Below are positions 57,291 to 64,000 of a stretch of DNA of 64,000 bases, piece after piece. The stretch's first letter is position 1; the number at the start of each line of letters is the position of its first letter. Source of the stretch: Linyphia triangularis (taxonomy: Eukaryota > Arthropoda > Arachnida > Araneae > Linyphiidae). Location: NCBI GenBank assembly GCA_963978545.1, contig OZ021724.1, forward strand, positions 25,533,933-25,597,932. The letters are read 5' to 3'. Made by a program: the position numbers and the translations under genes. Below the pieces are notes generated by a model. It was not told the origin of the DNA, searched no databases, and saw only the letters and a program-made list of their open reading frames with translations.

Positions 57291-57694
57291 ATAATAATTT
57301 CTGGTGATAATTTCTTAAACACGCCTACTTTTTCATACCACAGATCATCATTGATATTGGGCCATTTCCAATATGCACCAGATTTCTTCATGAACCGCCA
57401 AATATCACGTTGTCTTTTAAGTCAATTTGGTCTGGGTACACTTCTCCATCGTATTGAATAATTACGTAGTCGTAAACTTTGCATATGCCATTACCAAAAT
57501 CTAAAATACTTGCATGCTCTGTGTATAAAATTCCTGCCTCATTCATGTGTTTAACAGCCACCACTCGAACAACCTCTGACTTTTCAGTAACATTCTCCCA
57601 ACAATTTGAGCAGTATAAACCTTTACCATGTCCTTATTGTTCAACTTTCATCTCCTCCGAAAATGACAGTGTTGTACATACACTGTCACCTGCA
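57291..57694 (-). pseudogene. Transposon protein C-terminal domain (Tudor/SH3-like), broken
   Basis: The minus strand, with one or two frameshifts, reads a coherent protein end: VYDYVIIQYDGEVYPDQI, then MKKSGAYWKWPNINDDLWYE, then KLSPEIIIPART. The spacing (Y-D-G-E, M-x-K-S-G-x-Y-W-K-W-P, D-x-L-W-Y) matches a small domain found at the C-terminus of several animal transposon proteins, and it resembles the fragment at 13584-13812. No catalytic residues remain. Confidence 0.55.
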
Positions 57695-57708
57695 TCATCT
57701 AGTTCAGG

Positions 57709-57848
57709 TTGGTTGGTTTATACGCTCAACGACCTACAGCTTAACGTAGATTTCGAATTACAACGAACATCCATGACTAACTCGGGATTCGAAACCGGAA
57801 CATTTGGCATGCAGGGCCCGAGCTCTAACTACATAACCTTTAGGTGTG
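57709..57848 (-). mobile_element. SINE-B copy 9, internally deleted
   Basis: Flanked by TCATCTAGTTCAGG / TCATCTAGTGTAGG (57695-57708, 57849-57862; two mismatches). The stretch between CGACCTA and CAGCTTAACG is missing compared with other copies. Confidence 0.88.
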
Positions 57849-58865
57849 TCATCTAGTGTAGGACTTTTACTCTTGCTATCTCCAAGGAGTTCATATGGTA
57901 GAGGACTTTAGACGATCCCATCATATCCTTGCTATGCATATTCCTTTATCATTTATTTTTTGTGCATATAGATTTTTTACTTACTCAACTGAAAAGCTTT
58001 TTACAACCATTACAGGTCGGCAGATTTTTTTTTAATTCTGTGAACGTGTTTCTAATATAATTAGGTACTTTTTGAATTCACTCCCAACATTTTCATTTTA
58101 TCGGATTTTGCATACAAGAGAAGATTCTGTAAATTAAATTGCATTTGTATGTATATAAATGTATTTAAAAGCAAACAAAAATAAATTAGAATAAAATATG
58201 AATTATATGTGCAGTGTATACATTGCACACTGTCATCAGCCTAACTTTGAACCGGCTCAAAGTTACACTGAATATGTGGTAAAATGATAGTGCCTTGGTT
58301 TTTTGCTTTTTATTAAATGTTAGTAAATGAATAACCCTCAGCTACTAACAATTTCTCTTTTTTCAGAAAATTGTATAGCTGATAAAGTGGTAAGTTGATA
58401 CTTTCTTGCATAAATTAGTTGATTTACATCAACTTCAAATAAGCATTAAAATGGAACTTGAAAATAGTACTCCAGAAAAACAACTGAATGGCCAAATAAA
58501 TTATGTACTATTTTGTCAATTCTTTTATTAAACCATCAAGCAAAAAGCCAATTTCATGATCTTGCCAGCAGTTTGCAGCAGTGAATCATGAGCAGCTCTT
58601 TAAACCCAAAAATACTGAAAACTAGGAGGTGGCGCAAAGTTACACCCTATGACTCAAAGTTACCCTGATTGACTGTAATGCGAGTGTTTTTAATTTTTCG
58701 TCTCTCGTGAAAAATTTTCTTTTTGGGACTTAGGTCGTTTTCCATTTCTAGTCCTCAATTGTTAATATCAATGTTATGTTACCAGATTTTGTATGAAACA
58801 TTGATAAAATTAATTAATCAGGTTTTAAAATTGTACAAATGATCACTTTTTTAAAATGCGCTTTG

Positions 58866-59044
58866 GGCCGACCAAACTGTAGAGTGGTTAGCGTGCTAGT
58901 TTCTAGAACGCGAGGTTGCGGGTTCGAATCCCGTGTTGGCATGGGTGTTTGTAAGTGTATGTTGGCTTGCCTAATGTCGAATGTTTCGGAGCATTATAGC
59001 CCTCGTGTTGCTGACGGCGCCAGATAATCTGAATACAACTAACC
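58866..59044 (+). mobile_element. SINE-A copy 8
   Basis: Full length, with a 13 bp target duplication AAAATGCGCTTTG at 58853-58865 and 59045-59057. The body is somewhat diverged and one base is lost after CCCGTGTT. Confidence 0.94.
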
Positions 59045-59124
59045 AAAATGCGCTTTGAGTTTACTACAATATCGTCGATAGATCAAATAAAGGGTGCGGG
59101 AATTATTTAAGTGGAATGATTGGT

Positions 59125-59304
59125 TTGGTTGGTTGGTTTCAGATTATCTGGCACCGTCAGCAACATGAGGGCTAAAATCCACCGAAACATACGTCATTTC
59201 ACAAGCCAACATACATTTACAAACAACCATACCACAGACGGGACTCGAACCCGCAACCTCGTGGTCTAGAATCTAGCCCACTAACCCCTGTACCGTTTGG
59301 TCGA
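59125..59304 (-). mobile_element. SINE-A copy 9, old
   Basis: The most divergent SINE-A here (GGCACCGTC, CTAAAATCCACCG). Possible decayed target duplication ATGATTGGTTTG / ACGATCGGTTCG. Confidence 0.9.
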
Positions 59305-59368
59305 CACGATCGGTTCGACTCTGGAACCATATTTTTAACACTGCAAAATTTCATCAGTTTCAATAAGG

Positions 59369-59545
59369 TTGGTTGTTTTCAGATTATCTGGCGCCGTCAG
59401 CAACACGAGGGCTATAATGCGCCGAAACATTCGTCATTAGACAAGCCAACATACATTTACAAACACCCATGCCTAACACGGGACTCGAACCCGCAACCTC
59501 GTGGTTTAGAAGCTAGCACGCTAACCACTATACCGTTTGGTCGGC
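59369..59545 (-). mobile_element. SINE-A copy 10
   Basis: Full length, with an exact 14 bp target duplication CAGTTTCAATAAGG at 59355-59368 and 59546-59559. Three SINE-A copies lie within 700 bp here. Confidence 0.95.
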
Positions 59546-59559
59546 CAGTTTCAATAAGG

Positions 59560-60235
59560 ATTTTAAATATTGAAAGATTATCAAACTATACCAGTCAAAT
59601 TCATAAAATGTTCTTGTTGTTTTGCATGAAGATGTCAAAGCCTACTCATAGAAGTGTGTGACGTACCCAAGTGATAGTAATTGAATACAATACACATTTA
59701 ATAACAACTTTGAAGTATCAAATTCAAGAAGCCAATCAGAATTTTGATTCACCCAGGAGCCAAACATTTCCGTGAATTGTGTTAAAAGCTTTTCGGAAAT
59801 TCTTGTAGTCAACAACGTCTGATGATGAAGCCATTCTAAATTATATTCTAAAAAAGATCGATATTTTGCATCGCGATGTCACAATTAACTGCTATAAGCG
59901 CAAGAAAGTGAAAATAGCTGTAGTAAGGTTTTTAAGATGTTTTAAATACCCCCACCTCCGAAATTCCTATAAAAATTCAATAAAGTCTTAACTATTGAAT
60001 AATAAATAACTTTAACACCATGTTATCTGTACTTGTAGTCCAAGAGGCAATTACAAGTTGAAGTACTCCATTAAGCATTGTTCTATTGTTATTATTATTA
60101 TTTTTATTTTTATTTTTTTTAATGGAAGTTGAAGGAAATTCTATTATGGACTGCTGGGAAAAACTGGCCGAAACTTATCAAAAATCGAATTTGAATTAGT
60201 TGAACAAAACTTGATTGACAAATATGCCATAATTT
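59560..60235. other. AT-rich spacer with an R3-like scrap
   Basis: AAATACCCCCACCTCCGAAATTCC at about 59944-59967 matches an internal R3 phrase, so a diverged R3 piece is likely at 59870-60020. No gene. Confidence 0.5.
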
Positions 60236-60957
60236 TCTAAATAATGAGCATTCTTTTTTATTTGGTAAACCACCGCTCTTTAATTTTCAAGGAGGAAAAG
60301 TGCAGACGATTTTGCCGCGCTGGCGAGAAATATTTACATCTTTTAAGTTTGAGCCAAGTTGGCAATAGGTATTACCGAGGCCGTGCGCGAAAAACCAAGT
60401 GTCTTGCTAGATGCTCAGTTTCACGAGCGGAGTGTTATAGTTGTATCAGGCCCGAAACAACCAGATCGTGACGTCACAGCGCAAACCCATCACAAATCAC
60501 TACTTAGGTAAGATTGCATACGAAGATGGATGAAGAAACATCAAAGTTGAAATATTTACAATGCCTAACTACGTTATCTATTCTAAATTAAAGTATAGGA
60601 ATAAATTTAAAATTCTTATAATTTTAGGGAATAAATTAAAAAATTAATTTGTTCAAAATTAATTTATTTAAAAGCTTGTTGTTTCAAAACTGATTGATGG
60701 TTACACTGAAATAATTTCAGTTTAATTTTTCTTAAAAACTAAAATACAAAAAACATTATTATTTAAATAATCTTGTACTTCAATAAATAATCTTTTATTT
60801 AAAACCAGAAATTCTTTTACGAAGAAATTGAACTTGAGATTTCACTTTGTCATTATGAATTTTGACATGATTTTTTAAATGTATGTTAATGCTAAACTTG
60901 AAATTTTCTAAAATAATTGTATTGGAAGAATCCTTAAAATCTTGTGGCCTGTTAAAA

Positions 60958-61245
60958 TGATTAACGAAGTAATTTTAGAAAGGGCAGACATTACTTCAAT
61001 CGAAGAAGAAATCGGTAAGAGAAGGTGCTGATGGGCGGGTCAGGTATTAAGAATGCCAAAAGAGATTCTAACACGCGTTTCTCTCTCCTGGGCAAAAGGA
61101 AAAGAGGAAGGGGACAACTTGGCAAAGTCAAATGCAATCAGACCTAAAAAGGGATTGCTTAAATGTTCTAGAGGAAGCAAGATCCCTGATAAAAGATCGG
61201 AAGGTATGGAGAGGTAGGCTGGAAACCTTAACAGTGTGAAGAGCA
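60958..61245 (+). pseudogene. RTE/BovB-type LINE, ORF2 3' end
   Basis: The plus strand, with frameshifts, reads the typical last segment of RTE-like ORF2: ADITSIEEEIGKRR, then W-A-G-x-V-L-R-M-P-K-E, RVSLSWAKGKRKRG, and VLEEARSLIKDRKVWRG followed by a stop at about 61239. Upstream polymerase sequence is absent, so this is a 5'-truncated copy. Confidence 0.8.
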
Positions 61246-62474
61246 GAATTAAATAAGTAATGCTCACTGACAAACAAGATTCTATTCAAATTTTCGTCTT
61301 CGTTCCACAATCACATTGTAGATCAGGAACGTCAAGAAGAAGATCCATCTTTTTCAAAACTAGTTCTTTCAAAAGTTGTTTCTAATTTTTGAATTTAAAA
61401 ATTTTTTCTTCATGTTTAACTCCGATAACTTTTTGAAATTTCTAGAAAATATGAATAAAAACTAACCAGTATTCTTCAACATTTCTAATACTTTTAGAAT
61501 ATGCGAATACAAATCATCATGCGTTTGGTTTCTTATAGAAAAATTTGTCATTTAGTATTCGGTAATTATACTATCATTATACATACATACAAAATTTATA
61601 GTACAGAATCACACCTTATTCTACAAGCCAACATTTAAGTGGAGTGATGGCTTAAATTTGTTGTGATCCTCAGGACAAATGTAAATTTTAACTCTAGCTG
61701 CTTGACAAACACTACCATACAATGTCAACTAACAGTACTTTTTTTTTAAGATTCAACGAAGCATTTAGTCAGACGTTGCTTAAACGGTAACGAAGATAAG
61801 TATCCATAGAAAGATCTCAAAACAATCCTTGGTACAGATGTAATATAAGATGTTTCTTTGGCTCAATTTTATTTGGCATTTTTTTCCCAGATAAATGTTG
61901 TTTCTGGCGACGGATTTTGTTTGAAGTTATATTTTAATTCAGTTAATTATTTATATTTTAATCTTCTTTCAGTTACTGTGTTTTTAATTTTGGCGAATTT
62001 TCTAAACGCCAAAAGACGGGGGTGGGGGGGGGGGGGAAGGAAAAAAAAAAGGAAAAAAAAAATATTCTAAATGTCATATACCACATCTGTTTTCAATCCT
62101 TACAAAAATACACTTACATTAAGAATGTCATGAACAATAACTAGAAAATTACCCCAAAACTTGGTTAGATTCTTCAGTTCAAATATTGAAAATCATTAAT
62201 AAATTGCTACCTAATAAAATCTGACAGGAAAACAGCTTAGGCTTAATACATACATATTTAATGCAGTATACGTTAAAGATTTCAAAGACCATTTTTTAGA
62301 AATGGCTTTTGAAATAGAATGCAACCGAATCGCATTTGGTGCGTTATACTTTTATAATAACATTTTGAAAAAAATGTACTCACCGAAAATATAAATAATA
62401 TTTAATATCCATAAGAAAAAAGTGAACCATTTACAAGTGCAAACAAAATCAACAGAACAACAACTCAAAATTTC
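61246..62474. other. AT-rich interior of the inverted-repeat element
   Basis: No gene. A G-rich then A-rich tract (GGGGGTGGGG ... A10) lies at 62018-62062. Confidence 0.45.
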
Positions 62475-62727
62475 ATAGCTTTTTGCTGTGACGTCAAATT
62501 CGTTTAAAAGTTCAGGATTATGGCCTTGTAGACTGAGCATCTAGCAAGACACTTGGATTTTCGCGCACGGCCTCGGTATTACGTAATATTTAGCGCCAAC
62601 GTTTTATAAAATGGGAATATTTTTCACCAGCAATGAGAAATCATTTGAATCCTTCCTCATTAAAATTAAAGAGCGGTGAGTTATCAAAAAAAAAAAAAAA
62701 AAATGCTCATTATTTTGCATATTTTTT

Positions 62728-62729
<2 letters not shown>

Positions 62730-62764
<35 letters not shown>
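62730..62764. repeat. (TA)n microsatellite
   Basis: About 16 TA units following ATTTTTTAATAA. An A19 tract lies just before, at 62684-62702. Confidence 0.95.
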
Positions 62765-62766
<2 letters not shown>

Positions 62767-63456
62767 GATATTTTGTTAAAGGTATTTTGATAAAGGGGAC
62801 TAATTGTATAATTAATAATTTTCAAGCTCAGTTTTATTTTCCTCATTTTTGCTGATCGTTCATTTTCTTTATTTCTTTCATATATATCATGGATAAGTGG
62901 CTTATAAAGAAGTCAGCGACTTCCATTGAAATCGAGAAAGACCAGCCGTATAATTACTAGAAGAAAAAGAATTTTAAACTTACGAAGCTTAACTTATTAA
63001 ACTCCTACAGCCTTGAATATTTATTCCCAACTGTAATCGAAAACACGTATACCAAATCTCGTAGCAAAAAAAGGAAATTACTTTTACCTCCACATCTTTT
63101 GTTCTTTTATCTACAATCCAGGGAATATGTATACACTTTTACAAAAAGTAAACGATTGTAGTTTTCAAATTTTGAATTGTTGATTTTAATTTCAATGAGA
63201 ACAAAACACACATTTAGTAAAAAAAGCATTTTTAATTTTATAAATTTAACTCCTCTTTGAAGTATATACGTATCTTGTGTATATAAAGGGCCAACGTAAA
63301 TGAATAATTTATTTTCAAAACCCTTTCAGTTTAGAAGTACTAGGCCTACAAAGATGCATATACTCACTAAGTGGAAGACAAATACTACAGATCTTCAACG
63401 TGTGCACCTTTTAAATCTGACAGCACCCACCCAAATGGTATTCCTATTTGTTTCTT
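62765..63456. other. AT-rich spacer
   Basis: No supported gene. An open frame beginning at 63300 runs into the hairpin element below and shows no motif. Confidence 0.4.
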
Positions 63457-63622
63457 ACGTTCAATTACACGTTACCGTCAGTATTCGTCACAGTAACTGT
63501 AATGCGTTCTTTCAGTTCTTGCAGGGTTATTGGCAATTTGGTGAGCATAAACTGTGCCTTTCACATGCCGAAAAGCACTGTTACTCTGACGAATGCTGAC
63601 GGTAACGCATGTAATTGAATGT
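63457..63622. mobile_element. Hairpin MITE, about 165 bp
   Basis: ATTACACGTTACCGTCAGTA ... CGTCACAGTAAC pairs with GTTACTCTGACGAATGCTGA ... GGTAACGCATGTAAT across an 80 bp loop. Arms of about 42 bp with few mismatches. No coding capacity. Confidence 0.8.
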
Positions 63623-63816
63623 ATGTGCTAAGGTGCTGTTGAGGAAGGTTGCGTTTAGGATTGGGTTGATTCGACTTCATTTGAATTATTAACATATTTA
63701 AAACTAGCTGAATACCCGTGCTCCGCTACGAAATTTTAACATAAGCAATATTTTAGCTAGTTAAGTTGCCCCGAGTTGCGGAAATCTGTCATCGTGTATA
63801 GGTCCCAGTTTTTGGC
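63623..63816. other. Non-coding spacer
   Basis: Contains AGCTGAATACCCGTGCTCCG at about 63706, a phrase seen at the ends of repeats in many animals; its family is not identified here. Confidence 0.4.
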
Positions 63817-63985
63817 GCTTCGCTCGCAGGAAGGTTCATCGCTACGCAAAATCGAGTTCGTTTCGTTCGCTAAAAAGTTCATTGACGCATAAACACAGGC
63901 TTACTTCACTCGTTAAAAGGCTCAATGCTATGCAAGCATAGGCTCGCTTCACTCACTAAAATCTAATTGCTACGTAAAGACTTAA
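63817..63985. repeat. 43 bp tandem repeat, four degenerate units
   Basis: Units start at 63817, 63860, 63903 and 63946, exactly 43 bp apart, each beginning GCTTCGCTCG or a variant (GTTTCGTTCG, ACTTCACTCG, GCTTCACTCA) and containing TTCAT-GCTACGC-like words. It may continue past the window end. Confidence 0.85.
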
Positions 63986-64000
63986 TATTGGAAGCCTCTC

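Larger units (their letters stand above)
56367..58675 (-). mobile_element. pogo/Tigger-like DNA transposon, 2.3 kb, with two SINE-B insertions
   Basis: Terminal inverted repeats CAGTCAATCAGGGTAAC at both ends, flanked by TA (56365-56366, 58676-58677), fit the pogo/Tigger group. The end sequence is echoed inside: AAAGTTACCCTG and CAGGGTAACTTT face each other at about 56560-56588. Transposase coding is reduced to a C-terminal fragment on the minus strand. A, T-rich elsewhere. Confidence 0.72.
56189..58760. repeat. Outer inverted repeat pair around the pogo-like element
   Basis: AATTGAGGACTAGAAAAG ... CGACCTAAGT at 56189-56220 is inverted at 58728-58760. The arms are about 32 bp, with unrelated sequence between the arms and the inner element. 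It may be the terminal repeat of an older host transposon into which the pogo-like element inserted. Confidence 0.65.
60236..62715. mobile_element. Inverted repeat pair, about 245 bp arms, enclosing 2 kb
   Basis: The left arm 60236-60480 (ACCGCTCTTTAATTTTCA, TACCGAGGCCGTGCGCGAAA, AAGTGTCTTGCTAGATGCTC, GACGTCACAGC) is inverted at about 62475-62715. The arms are diverged, with small gaps. Internal DNA is AT-rich and contains an RTE-type LINE end. It could be a long-terminal-inverted-repeat DNA element or a fold-back; the type is unknown. Confidence 0.75.

Noticed and set aside
19853..59545. tRNA genes at the many GGTTCGA-containing loci
   Set aside because: A and B boxes are present, but acceptor and anticodon stems do not fold properly and each is followed by a constant body, an AACC tail and target duplications. 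They are SINE heads.
13207..62702. Long A or T runs as poly-A tails of processed pseudogenes
   Set aside because: None of the runs at 13207, 15219, 41213, 41964, 42697 or 62684 is preceded by recognisable mRNA-derived sequence or flanked by a target duplication.
63300..63599. A 99-residue open frame near the right end
   Set aside because: Half of it lies in a hairpin MITE and it has no recognisable motif.

Overview
This is a 64 kb piece of AT-rich, repeat-dominated eukaryotic nuclear DNA. The mixture of tRNA-derived SINEs with (AACC)n tails, several Tc1/mariner-type elements, hAT, pogo-like and piggyBac-like remnants, a Ty3/gypsy fragment and a compact TATA-driven gene with a C/A-rich start context points to an arthropod. 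An arachnid is my best guess, but the sequence alone does not settle it. Nothing resembles a bacterial operon, CRISPR array, rRNA gene or functional tRNA gene.

Layout. Positions 1-6549 and 8354-9899 are one satellite array (about 897 bp monomer) whose right edge lies in the window and becomes more divergent outward. A 1.8 kb piece of a Ty3/gypsy retrotransposon (5' leader, broken gag, protease joined to RNase H) replaces about 108 bp of one monomer. From 10 to 20 kb lie a LINE reverse-transcriptase fragment, a 70 bp (TA)n tract and a 4 kb fold-back DNA transposon (12520-16490) split by a hAT-like element with an 8 bp target duplication. From 19.8 to 34.7 kb there is a dense field of two tRNA-derived SINE families (called SINE-A and SINE-B here), a decayed Tc1 transposase at 24-25 kb, tandem repeats, and a repeat-protein-like coding remnant (28.9-29.7 kb) broken by one SINE of each family. 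From 33 to 41 kb lie long inverted repeats, piggyBac-like MITEs and a fold-back Tc1 element. A second copy of that fold-back Tc1, with the same internal junction, lies at 48.4-50.7 kb. From 51 to 60 kb are copies of another interspersed repeat (R3), MITEs, a pogo-like element and more SINEs. From 60 to 64 kb a pair of inverted repeats encloses the 3' end of an RTE-type LINE, followed by small hairpin and 43 bp tandem repeats.

The only clearly intact host gene I can support is at 45985-46893 on the minus strand. It is one exon encoding a cysteine-free secreted protein of 302 residues, with a signal peptide, a His/Asp/Tyr-rich block, a V-P-V-A-H-P repeat and a Gly-rich C-terminus. It has a TATA box about 65 bp upstream of its start codon and is probably a cuticle, silk or other extracellular-matrix component. 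Everything else that looks coding is mobile-element debris or uncertain.

The most interesting observations are: two Tc1 fold-backs that share one recombinant junction; satellite monomers that each carry conserved perfect dyads; a three-repeat open frame that becomes continuous when two SINEs are removed at their target duplications; and a SINE insertion whose empty site is preserved about 11.5 kb away in the same window.
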